DNA from: CAZFLD01 sp964519835
GTDB lineage: Bacteria > Spirochaetota > Spirochaetia > DSM-27196 > CAZFLD01
Assembly: GCA_964519835.1 (NCBI GenBank)
Contig: CAZFLD010000012.1
Span: 1 to 64,000, forward strand
DNA length: 64,000 nucleotides
Direction: 5' to 3'
Below are positions 42,261-51,497 of this stretch, piece after piece; position 1 is the first letter of the stretch; the number at the start of each line of letters is the position of its first letter. A program made the translations under genes and the position numbers. The notes below the pieces were generated by a model, which was given only the letters and a program-made list of their open reading frames with translations, was not told where the DNA came from and made no database searches.

Positions 42261-43307
42261 ATGGCAGAGAATACAATCGTTGTAACCGGCGCCTCAGGCT
42301 ATCTCGGAAGCTGGATCGTCAAGACCGCTCTCGAGCAGGGCTACACCGTTCGCGGCACGGTCCGCGACCCGAACAACGAGGATAAGGTCGGCCATCTCAA
42401 AAACCTGGACGGTGCCGTCCGCCTGAGCTTGCACCAGGCGGACCTCCTTGCGGCGGGGGCCTTCGACGAGGTAGCCGCCGGCGCCGGCGCGATTATACAT
42501 TCGGCGTCTCCCTACATCGTTCAGAACATAGAAGACGGCTACAAGCAACTCGTCGAGCCTGCCGTAGAGGGTACGCGCAATGTCCTCGGAGCAGCAAGCC
42601 GGGCCGCCTCGGTCAAACGAGTGGTGCTTACCTCGAGCGTGGTCGCGATCATGGGCGACGCGGCGGAGGCCAAAGAGTATCCAAGTCGAGTTGTCGACGA
42701 GTCCCGTTGGAATCACACCTCGACCGTCCAAACAAGCCCCTACAACTACTCCAAGACGGCGGCGGAAAAAGAGGCGTGGGAGCTGGCGCAGCAGCAAGAG
42801 GCGTGGGACTTGGTTGTGATCAACCCGGCCTTTATCATCGGACCATCGCTGTCGGCCAGGCACGACGGCACGTCGGAAACTCTGCTTCGTCAGCTCGGCG
42901 ACGGCACACTCAAGCAAGGAGCGCCGGGACTTGTGTTCGGCATGGTCGACGTGCGGGACGTTGCCATGGCGCACCTAAACGCGCTCAATCCCAACGTCGG
43001 CCCCGGTCGTTTTATACTGGCAGACAAAGTCCGCGGTTTCGACGACATGGCGAGGATTCTTCGCGCGGACTTTGATGATCGTTTCCAAATTCCCAAGCGC
43101 GGGATTCCTAAGTTTTTGTTTTGGCTGGCCGCACCAAGCGTTGGGCTCGATCGGAAATACGTTTCGCGGAATGCCAACATCCGTTTTAGTCTTGACAATC
43201 ATCGAAGCCGGGACATCTTGGGCATCGATTACCGCGACGTGGACACCTCTGTCGTAGAACACTTTCGGCAGCTGGTCGACCAGGGCGCCGTCAAACCCGC
43301 CTCGTAG
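42261..43307 (+). CDS. NAD(P)-dependent extended SDR (dihydroflavonol-4-reductase-like)
   Basis: A 348-residue extended short-chain dehydrogenase: VVTGASGYLGSWIVKTALEQGYTVRGTVRD binds the dinucleotide (the following Arg suggests NADPH), IIHSASPYI, VVLTSSVVAIMGD supplies the catalytic Ser, and YNYSKTAAEKEAWELA is the YxxxK active site. It then has INPAFIIGPSL and FGMVDVRDVAMAHL. The DFR/cinnamoyl-reductase-like group reduces aldehydes or ketones; the substrate is not readable. ATG 42261 starts at the beginning of homology. Divergent from the FmdB-type gene. Confidence 0.88.
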   Translation: MAENTIVVTGASGYLGSWIVKTALEQGYTVRGTVRDPNNEDKVGHLKNLDGAVRLSLHQADLLAAGAFDEVAAGAGAIIHSASPYIVQNIEDGYKQLVEPAVEGTRNVLGAASRAASVKRVVLTSSVVAIMGDAAEAKEYPSRVVDESRWNHTSTVQTSPYNYSKTAAEKEAWELAQQQEAWDLVVINPAFIIGPSLSARHDGTSETLLRQLGDGTLKQGAPGLVFGMVDVRDVAMAHLNALNPNVGPGRFILADKVRGFDDMARILRADFDDRFQIPKRGIPKFLFWLAAPSVGLDRKYVSRNANIRFSLDNHRSRDILGIDYRDVDTSVVEHFRQLVDQGAVKPAS

Positions 43308-43369
43308 CAGCGGCAAATGCTGCGGCGGCTGCCGTCCTATCCAAGCCGTCGGCTATGGCGTGCGACCTG

Positions 43370-43398
43370 TGGACGGCGGTTCGTGCAGGCGATAGATT
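43370..43398 (+). promoter_or_regulatory. Promoter of the 630-residue unknown gene
   Basis: TGGACG (43370-43375), 17-bp spacer, TAGATT (43393-43398); the GTG start is 10 nt downstream, so the leader would be only a few bases. Confidence 0.5.
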
Positions 43399-43408
43399 GT
43401 AAGGCCTT

Positions 43409-45301
43409 GTGACTGAAGATCGAATACAAAAGATCTTGAGTAAGGCGCTCGCCGAGAATCTCTCCGTGGCGACCGGGAGCCCTCAGCGGGTCAAGGTGGA
43501 GAATGTAGGCTCGGCGCGCTTCGAGTCCATGCTGTACGGGATGCCACGGGGCAAAGCGCAGCGCATCTTTCAGAAATCCGAGCAATACGAGGCGATTATC
43601 GTCCTCCCACAGCCGACGCTCGATGCCCTGGCCCGGGAGTTTGCGACGGATGACCACGACGGGGACCCTCGTCTCAACAAGGCCGTTGAGGCCACCGAGG
43701 GAAACATCTCACGGATGTTTGCTCTCGAGTGGGACTCCGATGCCGAGGACTGGATCGAGGTGCCGTTTTTTAGTCTGCCGAGCGACTACTCCCCCGAGAA
43801 CCTCGCCGAGTTGCTGTGGCGTGCCGCCGAATACCGATGCTATCAGATCAGTCACTTCGCAGGAGCGTTTTTCTTTCTGGTATACACGGCCGTCGCGGAT
43901 GAGATTGACCAACGCCTCGAAGAGCGCGGCCGGTTCAACGCCCGCGTGGCGGAGGTAGTGCTTCGTTCCTACATCGGTGGCGAGACTCGTGACGTGGACA
44001 AAGAATCCTCACTCTCGGTGAACATCCGTAATCAGCGCGAGTTTGTATTGGGACCGTTTTTGTTTCCCCGACAAGTTGCCCTCGGCAAATCACGACCCAC
44101 AGTCATGTACCAAAAGCTGATTGTCGGGCTCTGCGTACCGGAGCGCGGGATTCTTGTGACGATGAGCTTTGTTTTGAATGGGAGCAAGCAGCAGCTCCAC
44201 TACGTCTTCCCTGCCCTCAGAAATAAACCGGAACACAAGGCCTTGGCAAAGTCGCTTGTACGTCAGTCGCTCTCGGCCATCCGCCGTCGGTTGGAAGGTG
44301 TGGCAACCCTCGAGCCGGAGACCGCCAAGTTCTCCACGTCGTTTACGTGGGACGAGCACATGTTTGTTCTACAGGCGGCGCTTCCCATCCGGAGGGTTAT
44401 GTTACCCGTGTGGGTGTACGCTCCGATCGACTACGTCTACCTGCTCTACGAGCTATTGGACGTCTGGGTTGGGTGGGACATCCGAAAACAGAGCCTTTTT
44501 ACGATGATGTTGACGCTGGTAAACCTCAACCAACATGTCTACCAGCGCCGTGTCATAGACGGTGAGATGGTCAGTTCCGCTCAGGGCGCAAAAGGATCGC
44601 TTACCCTCGTCCGGGACATCCTCGACACGCTCCCTGACAACGAAGCCTCCAGATTGATTCACTCCATCATGATTGGGAACCTCGGGTACAGCGGCCGAGA
44701 GCTCAAGCTACTTTTCTACTACGGGACAACAATGGCCGACGGCAGCAGTCTCGTTCGGCCCCTGCCACGCCTCGACCACAAGCGCCTGACCAAGCTATTG
44801 CCGAGAATCGCCCGCGAAGACTTTACCGGCTCTTATGCGGGCTCGGCGTCTTGGGACGAGTTGATCGACCGGAACGAGACCGCGCTTCGTCAGCTTTTCG
44901 AGGTGAGGCTCGCAGGCCGGGTCGAGCTACCCACACGTCTACAGATTTTTTTGGACAGCCGCTTCCTGCCCGACCACAACGCGGACCAGCTCTCGCTGAT
45001 TCAGGGCTGCTTGGAGGAGTGCAATCTTGCCAAACGGCTTCGTGCCATGCGCCCGGCGGACACACAGAACCGGCTCCTGGGGTTGGAGACGGAAGTGCTG
45101 GCCTTGGCGTTGATGTACGACAAAGAGTCCGACGCCGTGGTGCGCCGCTTGGTGAACGATCGATATCGCGAAGAGATCGACTACCACCTTCAGCGGCTTC
45201 GGGCGCTCCACGATGCACGGTCTCTTGACCTGAAGCGTGTTTTGACCGCGATGCACGAGGTCCTGCGTCGGATTCCGGACCTTCGGGATACGGTGACTTA
45301 G
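43409..45301 (+). CDS. Large hypothetical protein
   Basis: A 630-residue protein I cannot assign. No signal peptide or membrane helix; it is a mixed alpha/beta soluble protein. Regions: an N-terminal ~100 residues (QRVKVENVGSARFESMLYGMPRGKAQRIFQKSEQYEAIIVLPQPTL-like), a middle part with hydrophobic strands (KLIVGLCVPERGILVTMSFVLNG; HMFVLQAALPIRRVMLPVWVYAPIDYVYLLYELLDVWVGW), and a helical C-terminal ~220 residues (LTLVRDILDTLPDNEASRLIHSIMI, QLSLIQGCLEECNLAKRLRAM, EEIDYHLQRLRAL). GTG 43409 follows a promoter-like TAGATT by 10 nt. It stands alone, converging on the rRNA methyltransferase gene. Function unknown. Confidence 0.78.
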   Translation: MTEDRIQKILSKALAENLSVATGSPQRVKVENVGSARFESMLYGMPRGKAQRIFQKSEQYEAIIVLPQPTLDALAREFATDDHDGDPRLNKAVEATEGNISRMFALEWDSDAEDWIEVPFFSLPSDYSPENLAELLWRAAEYRCYQISHFAGAFFFLVYTAVADEIDQRLEERGRFNARVAEVVLRSYIGGETRDVDKESSLSVNIRNQREFVLGPFLFPRQVALGKSRPTVMYQKLIVGLCVPERGILVTMSFVLNGSKQQLHYVFPALRNKPEHKALAKSLVRQSLSAIRRRLEGVATLEPETAKFSTSFTWDEHMFVLQAALPIRRVMLPVWVYAPIDYVYLLYELLDVWVGWDIRKQSLFTMMLTLVNLNQHVYQRRVIDGEMVSSAQGAKGSLTLVRDILDTLPDNEASRLIHSIMIGNLGYSGRELKLLFYYGTTMADGSSLVRPLPRLDHKRLTKLLPRIAREDFTGSYAGSASWDELIDRNETALRQLFEVRLAGRVELPTRLQIFLDSRFLPDHNADQLSLIQGCLEECNLAKRLRAMRPADTQNRLLGLETEVLALALMYDKESDAVVRRLVNDRYREEIDYHLQRLRALHDARSLDLKRVLTAMHEVLRRIPDLRDTVT

Positions 45302-45326
45302 GCCGTAGGACCGCCCGTGGCGCCGC

Positions 45327-46739
45327 TCAACGCCTCTCAAACAACGCCAACGTCTCGATGTGGTTTGTCTGCGGAAACATGTCTACGGGCTTGAGCCGCA
45401 TAAGATCGTACGCCTCTTCGAGCAAGCGGGCGTCCCGGGCCTGAGTGCTCGGGTTGCAGCTGACGTAAAGGATCCGCGCCGGCCCCTGTCTTGCGAGCAA
45501 CTCGCAGGTGGAGGCGTGTAGCCCGGATCGAGGCGGGTCGACCACAACAAGATCGGGCCGCCCGTGGAGTGCGATAAACTCCTCGGTGAAAACGGTCTCC
45601 ACCGGGCCATGCACAAACTCGGCTGTGTCGATCTTGTTGTCCGCCGCGTTCCGCCGTGCGCCTTCCACGGACTCGGCCACCGACTCGACTCCGACAATAC
45701 GCGTGGGGCCGGCGGCGTGGGCGATCAAGAACAATCCTATCGATCCAAGGCCGCAAAAAAGGTCGTAGACGAGTTCACCGCTCGCCAGGTCCGCCCACTC
45801 GGAGACAAGAGCGTATAGGCGTACCGCCTGCTCCGGGTTTGTCTGGTAGAAGCTCTCGGGGAAGATGCGAAACACCAGCGGCCCGCAGGATTCGCGGATG
45901 TATGGCCGGCCTGCGTAGTTGACGGCGGAAAGGCCGGCTACGGCGTCGTGCTTGGTTGTGTTGAGGATGTAGGACACCGAGGTGAGCTGTGGGAACGCCT
46001 GCAGGAGTGCGTCCAGAAGGGCCTCCCGTTCGCCCGGACGGTCCTCTCCAAACACGGGAACAATCATTGTCTCCGAAAGAAGGGATGTCCGCACGATCAG
46101 CGAACGTAGGAGACCGGTATTAGTGTGAGGGTCATAGAACTCGAGGTTGTTGCGCTTGGCGTATTCTCTTACCCAACGGCGCACCGAGTTCGCCGGCTCG
46201 GGCTGAAGGTAGCAGGTTTCGACATCGAGGACCCTATCGAACCGGCCGGGCACGTGAAAGCCGAGGCCCCGCCGGTCGATCTTGTCATCGCCGGCGGAGT
46301 CGATTTCGTCGCTTGTCAGCCACCGATGTGGTGTGAAGGAAAAATCGAGCTTGTTTCGGAAACGACAGTCTTGCCGGCAGGCCAGGATTGGCTCAACCTG
46401 GAGGTCACGTAGCTTGCCAATCCGCGCGAACGCCTGTTTGACATAGCTCTCCTTGATCGAGAGCTGCAAATCATAAGGGAGGTCCTGGGTAGTACAGCCG
46501 CCACACTCGGAGAAATGCCGACAGAACGGACCGACTCGTTCCGGCCGGCGGCGCCAGAACTCCGTTGGGCGGGCAAAGGCGTGGTCGCGCTTTTTTTTGT
46601 AGATGCGAAGGTCGACGATTTCGCCGGGCAAGGCCCCGTCGACAAAAACGACCCGGCCATCGTGGCGCACGATACCGTAACCCCCGTAGGCAAGATCCTC
46701 AACGGTCTTAAGGTGCAAGTGTTTGTGGCGACGGCTCAT
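45327..46739 (-). CDS. 23S rRNA (uracil-5-)-methyltransferase, RlmD/TrmA family
   Basis: A 470-residue enzyme: N-terminal TRAM domain (TVEDLAYGGYGIVRHDGRVVFVDGALPGEIVDL), Fe-S cysteines CRHFSECGGC (CX5CX2C) plus a later Cys, and a C-terminal methyltransferase with VYDLFCGLGSIGLFL, DLVVVDPPRSG and the catalytic-Cys motif ILYVSCNPSTQARD. The final acidic/TNHIETLALFER region is conserved. Methylates C5 of a specific uridine, probably in 23S rRNA; which site (RlmC, RlmD or RlmCD type) cannot be decided from sequence alone. Starts at ATG 46739 and ends 25 bp from the end of the convergent unknown gene. Confidence 0.9.
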   Translation of the reverse strand: MSRRHKHLHLKTVEDLAYGGYGIVRHDGRVVFVDGALPGEIVDLRIYKKKRDHAFARPTEFWRRRPERVGPFCRHFSECGGCTTQDLPYDLQLSIKESYVKQAFARIGKLRDLQVEPILACRQDCRFRNKLDFSFTPHRWLTSDEIDSAGDDKIDRRGLGFHVPGRFDRVLDVETCYLQPEPANSVRRWVREYAKRNNLEFYDPHTNTGLLRSLIVRTSLLSETMIVPVFGEDRPGEREALLDALLQAFPQLTSVSYILNTTKHDAVAGLSAVNYAGRPYIRESCGPLVFRIFPESFYQTNPEQAVRLYALVSEWADLASGELVYDLFCGLGSIGLFLIAHAAGPTRIVGVESVAESVEGARRNAADNKIDTAEFVHGPVETVFTEEFIALHGRPDLVVVDPPRSGLHASTCELLARQGPARILYVSCNPSTQARDARLLEEAYDLMRLKPVDMFPQTNHIETLALFERR

Positions 46740-46917
46740 GTGCGACGGATAATCGCACCGGCGTTACAAGCTGTCAACGCACCCGCGCACCCGCCGGACA
46801 CGGCGCCGCTCGGTTGAGGAGCCGCTCCGTCAATCCCCTCTTGAAGCGTTCCCCCGTGACCGTATACGCTTACTCAAGCAAACAAATTGAAATAGTTGAG
46901 TATATTGGGAGGAAATT

Positions 46918-48162
46918 ATGGGTTTTTACAACACGGAAAACTGGCCTGAGAAAGGATCATACTACCGCTTTCCTTGGTCCAACAACGACAATCCAATCTC
47001 GTGGCTCGAAATTACCGACGTGTGCAATATCAACTGCAAAGGATGCTACCGCAAAAACCTTGAGGGGCACAGGGACCTGGAGACTCTCAAAGAGGAAGTG
47101 CGCTTTTTCAAGCGGGTACGGAACACCGACGGCGTCAGCATCGCCGGCGGTGAGCCGCTTGTGTACCCCGACATCGTAAAGCTTGTCGACTTTATCGCCT
47201 CCGAGGGCTTGAAGCCGGTCATCGTCTCGAACACCTATGCGCTGACTCCGGAACTCGCGCGCGACCTGTACAACGCCGGGCTTGCCGGCATCACCTGTCA
47301 CATCGACATGCTTCAGCGCCGGCCTGATACCTCGCCGGGCATGAACGAAAAAGACATCATGCCGCTGCGGCAGGAAAAGGCAAACGTCCTCTGGGACGCG
47401 ACCCACGGAAACATCAACGTAACGTTCAACAGCACCATCTACCATGAAAACTTCCACTACATCCCCGATCTTGTGCGATGGGCCCGGTCCAACGTCCAAA
47501 AAGTTCATGGTCTTGTCTTTATTTGTTATCGAGGTATTCCCCTAAAAGAGGGGGTCAAGTGGGATGTGGAAGCCGGTGCCACCGGCTCGGTGGAGGAGTC
47601 GCTCGGCTACGTCGAAAGCGACACGTCTCAGATCGACATTATGTCCGTGGATATCTACAACCTGCTCAAAGACAACTTCGGCGACACCTACGAGCCCTGC
47701 GCCTACCTCGGAGGTACCGGTCACATCAAGCACTACAAGTGGTGGGCGGCAATCAACTTCATGGAGAATAACGGCCGGGTTTTGGGAAACATGGGGCCGC
47801 GAAGCATGGAGTACCTGCAGACGAAGAATCACTGGCGCAAGGGCACCTACTTCGCCTACCTCCGGCAAAACAAGATGCCTCGGGCATCGGTGCTTGCGAC
47901 GGGCTTTGTCGGCGACAAGCAACTACGTCGCGCGCGGCGCCGAACCTTTGCGGGTCTCGTCAATCCGGTGAACTGGTTCAAGCCGATCTATACGCAGACT
48001 ATCGGCATTGTTCAGGCCCCCGACATGCTCGAAAACGGCATGGCCAACATGTGCGAAAGCTGCCCGGACATGTGCGTGTTCGAAGGCAACCTGGTCAACT
48101 CGTGCCGGCTCGACGAGTACCGGAAGTACGGACGCCTGATGAACGCTATCGTTCACGAGTAG
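46918..48162 (+). CDS. Radical SAM protein with C-terminal cysteine cluster
   Basis: A 414-residue radical SAM protein: the triad is in LEITDVCNINCKGCYRKN (CX3CX2C), followed by GVSIAGGEPLVYPDI (the GGE motif contacting SAM). A C-terminal cysteine-rich stretch NMCESCPDMCVFEGNLVNSC probably binds an auxiliary cluster, as in SPASM-like proteins. A TRP-rich segment (HYKWWAAINFME) lies between. The substrate is unknown; no obvious small peptide substrate gene is adjacent. GGGAGG is 5-6 nt before ATG 46918 in an AT-rich leader. Its 3' end overlaps the convergent GH13 gene by 17 bp. Confidence 0.85.
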   Translation: MGFYNTENWPEKGSYYRFPWSNNDNPISWLEITDVCNINCKGCYRKNLEGHRDLETLKEEVRFFKRVRNTDGVSIAGGEPLVYPDIVKLVDFIASEGLKPVIVSNTYALTPELARDLYNAGLAGITCHIDMLQRRPDTSPGMNEKDIMPLRQEKANVLWDATHGNINVTFNSTIYHENFHYIPDLVRWARSNVQKVHGLVFICYRGIPLKEGVKWDVEAGATGSVEESLGYVESDTSQIDIMSVDIYNLLKDNFGDTYEPCAYLGGTGHIKHYKWWAAINFMENNGRVLGNMGPRSMEYLQTKNHWRKGTYFAYLRQNKMPRASVLATGFVGDKQLRRARRRTFAGLVNPVNWFKPIYTQTIGIVQAPDMLENGMANMCESCPDMCVFEGNLVNSCRLDEYRKYGRLMNAIVHE

Positions 48163-49963
48163 TCGGATAGCTCAGCCACAGAACCTCGTAGGCGCCGAGC
48201 TCCAACGAAATGGAGCCGTCGTCTTCCCAGGTAGGAACAAACCGGTCGCCGGTGGTGAGCTCCGCAAACACCCGGGTATCTCCGACATGCAGTGTGCCCG
48301 TCGGGATGTGAATCTCGGCGGGGTCGGCACCGAGACTATGAAGGCAGAGAACCGCCCGACGGCCATCCTTGCTGACGCGCTCGAGCGCAAAGACGGACGG
48401 ACCAAGATCGAGGACGTGTTGTGTGGAAGTCGGGTGGAACGCGTCGTTGGCGGCGCGGGCGCGCAAAAGACGCTTGTAGCCTTCGAACACCATGCCGCGG
48501 AGCGACTCTTCGTCCGCAAGCTGCGAGGAGACCTCGTCGTAGTTGAGTTTCTCTCTGTTGATCGCCCGATTTATACCAAGCGTCTCCACTCCACTTGTCC
48601 AGTTCGTCGAGCCGATAAAGCTGTGGATGTATATTCCCGGAACGCCTTTTAGCGCCAGCATGATCGCCTGTGTTGCCAAAAACACACGGGACCGTTGCGC
48701 GTCCGGAAGAGCGGGATCGGTAACCGCCGACAGGTAGTTGATATTAAGCTCATACGGAATCCGACCGCCGGCGGTGGCCTTGTATGAGACACGACCGCCC
48801 CTTGCCTGTACCGTTTCTACTAAGTCGCTCTGCTCTCGGTCGCTCAGGTAGCCGCGGGCGGGCAAGAGGCCCACACCGTCGTGACTCGCGGTGAAGTTGA
48901 AAAAGGTCGTCCCCGACGGCGTTTTGTCAAGGCCCGCGGCCCACTCGGTAAGGTGGCCGGTGTCGCCGCGAAGCACGGCGTCAAGAAGGAGAGGCGGCAG
49001 CGAGAAGTTATAGACCATCTGCGCCTCGTCACCACCGCCAAAGTAGCTGACGTTTTCTGCATGCGGAACGTTGGTTTCGGTGATGATAATCGCGGCCGGC
49101 GCAACCTCGTGCAGGATTCCCGCCAAGAGCTTGACCACCATGTGTGTCTTGGGGTGATGGATACAGGCCGTTCCGAGCTCTTTCCAAAGGTAGGCTATTG
49201 CGTCGAGCCGGATGACCCACGCACCTTTGGCCACGTAGGTTAGGAGCACATCGACCATCTCCAGAAACACCTTGGGCTCGGCAAAGTTCAGATCGACCTG
49301 ATCCGCGCTAAAGGTTGTCCACACGAGCTTTGTGCCCGACTCGGTTTCAAACGGCGTAAGTAGCGGGTGGGTCCGGGGCCGGGCCACGCCTGAAACGTCC
49401 GCCCCTTTGTGCACCGTAATAAAGTAGCGTGTGTACGGCTCTTCGTCGGCCAAAAAGCCCTGGAACCAGCGGCTTTTCTGGGAGCAGTGGTTTATAACAA
49501 GGTCGGCCATCAGCACAAAGTCGGAAGAAATCCGCTCGATATCCTTCCAGGCTCCTAGGTCGGGATCTACCTGCCGATAGTCGATAACTGAAAAACCGTC
49601 GTCGGAGGAGTAAGGACTAAACGGGAGGATATGCACGCCGCTTACCACGCCGTCGGCGTCGTCACCCAGGAAGTTGTAGAGCGTTTTGAGCGGCTCCTCG
49701 CCCTCGACGCGAAATGTGTCGCCGTAGGTGATAAGGATCGAGTCCGACTCGCGGAGCGGGAAGTCGTGCTCGGCTTTTGGTGTGGACGCCGCACCCGCCT
49801 GATTGCGCCCGGGGTCGCGGCTTGCGGCGCCACCCTTCCCGCCCAAAAGGCGGCGGTAATCTTCGATGATCTCGGCGAGCTCCGTTTCCGGGGCATCGTC
49901 TCCGTACACGTCGTTTAGGAGCGACGCGATTCTTGGGTTTAGCGTGGAGTTGGTTGTGGACAT
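48146..49963 (-). CDS. GH13_18 sugar phosphorylase (sucrose phosphorylase-like)
   Basis: A 605-residue alpha-amylase-fold enzyme of the sucrose-phosphorylase subfamily. HILPFSPYSSDDGFSVIDYRQVDPDLG and DLVINHCSQKSRWFQ open the barrel; nucleophile D254 is in IRLDAIAYLWKELG, acid/base E296 in IITETNVPH, and FTASHDGVG carries the third carboxylate. Relatives phosphorolyse sucrose, sucrose-6-phosphate, glucosylglycerol or glucosylglycerate; the branch with YNFLGDDADGVVSG-type N-terminus is often glucosylglycerate phosphorylase, but that is inference. ATG 49963 starts the conserved region. No transporter or kinase for such sugars is adjacent. Confidence 0.87.
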   Translation of the reverse strand: MSTTNSTLNPRIASLLNDVYGDDAPETELAEIIEDYRRLLGGKGGAASRDPGRNQAGAASTPKAEHDFPLRESDSILITYGDTFRVEGEEPLKTLYNFLGDDADGVVSGVHILPFSPYSSDDGFSVIDYRQVDPDLGAWKDIERISSDFVLMADLVINHCSQKSRWFQGFLADEEPYTRYFITVHKGADVSGVARPRTHPLLTPFETESGTKLVWTTFSADQVDLNFAEPKVFLEMVDVLLTYVAKGAWVIRLDAIAYLWKELGTACIHHPKTHMVVKLLAGILHEVAPAAIIITETNVPHAENVSYFGGGDEAQMVYNFSLPPLLLDAVLRGDTGHLTEWAAGLDKTPSGTTFFNFTASHDGVGLLPARGYLSDREQSDLVETVQARGGRVSYKATAGGRIPYELNINYLSAVTDPALPDAQRSRVFLATQAIMLALKGVPGIYIHSFIGSTNWTSGVETLGINRAINREKLNYDEVSSQLADEESLRGMVFEGYKRLLRARAANDAFHPTSTQHVLDLGPSVFALERVSKDGRRAVLCLHSLGADPAEIHIPTGTLHVGDTRVFAELTTGDRFVPTWEDDGSISLELGAYEVLWLSYPTTRER

Positions 49964-50049
49964 GGCAAGGAAAGAATACGGCGCTTTTGTGGCAACTGCA
50001 ATCAGTTTTGGGTGGTCCAAAGCGTGTGGTCGAAGTTACATTCCTATAG

Positions 50050-50727
50050 ATGGGACGATTGGAGACAATACAAGCCCTGGTCGATGAGAATTGTGTCTAC
50101 CTCAACCAGCTTTCCACGCTGGTTGATTCAATAGACGACGAGGAGTTTGTTCGTCAAGAGCATCCGTACGCCGGAGGCGGAATCGGGAAACATACCCGGC
50201 ACATCTGTGATTTCTATCGGGCTTTTGTCGCGCCGGATGGTGACTTGGTCGACTACGATAAGCGACGTCGTGATCCCGATGTGGAAAGCAATCGCGGCAG
50301 GGCACGGTCTGAGATTGGCCGCCTGGTCGCGGAGTTACAATCCACACGCTCCCGCGCGCCGCAGTCCACCCTGCGTGTCCGCTATGAGGGTGCCGCCGAG
50401 GATGCTATTGCCGTGTCCTCCCCGGACCGTGAGCTGGCATTCCTTGCGAGTCATACCGTGCACCATTTTGCCCTGATCGCCATGATTGCTCGCCTCCAAG
50501 GCCGCTCGGTGCCCGAGACCTTCGGCATCGCGCCGTCCACGATTCGCCACCTCCAGGGCACCAAGTCCGAGAGACACCCGTTACCCGGCGGCGGCGCAAC
50601 CGGGAATGCAGTCGTGGACGGTGCCGGCCACGTTAGAGCGGCGGGCGGGTCTGAGGCCGGCGGGGGCGCCACCGGGGAGACCGTTGCGGACGATAACAGC
50701 GACGGGCGTTCGAGGCGGGGCGTATAG
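50050..50727 (+). CDS. DinB-like four-helix metal-binding protein
   Basis: A 225-residue protein whose first ~165 residues match the DinB superfamily: GIGKHTRHICDFYRAFV and FLASHTVHHFALIAMIARLQG supply the histidines of a likely metal site, with helices before and after. Some members are thiol-dependent S-transferases (bacillithiol or mycothiol) or unknown. The last ~55 residues are Gly/Ala-rich low complexity. TACATT at 50037-50042 ends 7 nt before ATG 50050 and no Shine-Dalgarno is seen, so the mRNA may be leaderless. The NRDE gene begins 2 bp after its stop. Confidence 0.78.
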   Translation: MGRLETIQALVDENCVYLNQLSTLVDSIDDEEFVRQEHPYAGGGIGKHTRHICDFYRAFVAPDGDLVDYDKRRRDPDVESNRGRARSEIGRLVAELQSTRSRAPQSTLRVRYEGAAEDAIAVSSPDRELAFLASHTVHHFALIAMIARLQGRSVPETFGIAPSTIRHLQGTKSERHPLPGGGATGNAVVDGAGHVRAAGGSEAGGGATGETVADDNSDGRSRRGV

Positions 50728-50729
50728 AA

Positions 50730-51431
50730 ATGTGCACTGCCACTTGGAGGCACTATCCCGGCGGTTACGAGCTCTGGTTCAACCGGGACGAGCTTCGATC
50801 ACGAGCCCGCGGCATTGGTCCGGCGGTACATAATAACGGACTCGCCTATATCGCCCCCCAAGACTCCGACAGCGGCGGGACCTGGATTGCGGTCAACCGG
50901 CACGGGCTTACGGTTGCAATCCTCAACTACTACCAAGGAAGTGCCGCAGTTTCAGGAGATTTTCGAAGCCGCGGCCTGCTTGTCTCCGACATGGCGCCGC
51001 TCAGCCGGATACAAGACGTCGAAGCGGCCGTCGGCGACGCGGACGTGCGTCAGTACAGGCCCTTCGAGCTTCTTGCCGTCGATCCGGCCGGAGCCAAGCG
51101 GTTTCTGTGGAACGGTGGTGAGTTTTCTACCGGCGAGACGGCGCCGCCGCTTTCGAGCTCGTCGTACCGGACCAAAGCGGTTGTGAGCCATCGCAAGACA
51201 CTCTACGCGCAGTACGGCGCAACGGCTCAGGGAGAGTTTCACCGCAGCACCGTGGGCCCCGAGTCGGCGTTTTGGGTCTGTATGACTCGTGCTGATGCGC
51301 TAACACACAGTATTTCACGGATCGTGGTGGATTCGGGCGGCATCCACTTTTGGTACGGCGACGCCGAGTCGGAGTATGCTTTTCCAAAAGAGCCCGTACA
51401 GATTCTGCGGACGCCTACAAACGCCGGTTAG
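50730..51431 (+). CDS. NRDE family protein (TANGO2 homologue)
   Basis: A 233-residue protein with the family's opening MCTATWRHYPGGYELWFNRDE, where the Cys after Met and the NRDE motif are diagnostic. It also has SGGTWIAVNRHGLTVAILNYY and the family's later LLVSDMAP segment. Distant relatives are Ntn-hydrolases, and the conserved Cys2 could act after Met removal, but the biochemical role is unknown; the human homologue TANGO2 has been linked to heme and lipid metabolism. Co-transcribed with the DinB-like gene (2-bp gap). Confidence 0.88.
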   Translation: MCTATWRHYPGGYELWFNRDELRSRARGIGPAVHNNGLAYIAPQDSDSGGTWIAVNRHGLTVAILNYYQGSAAVSGDFRSRGLLVSDMAPLSRIQDVEAAVGDADVRQYRPFELLAVDPAGAKRFLWNGGEFSTGETAPPLSSSSYRTKAVVSHRKTLYAQYGATAQGEFHRSTVGPESAFWVCMTRADALTHSISRIVVDSGGIHFWYGDAESEYAFPKEPVQILRTPTNAG

Positions 51432-51497
51432 GTCGCTGCTTACTATCAATGCCTGCCGGTCGCGACGGATCGGCGCCACTGCGGCGGCGGGAACCGT

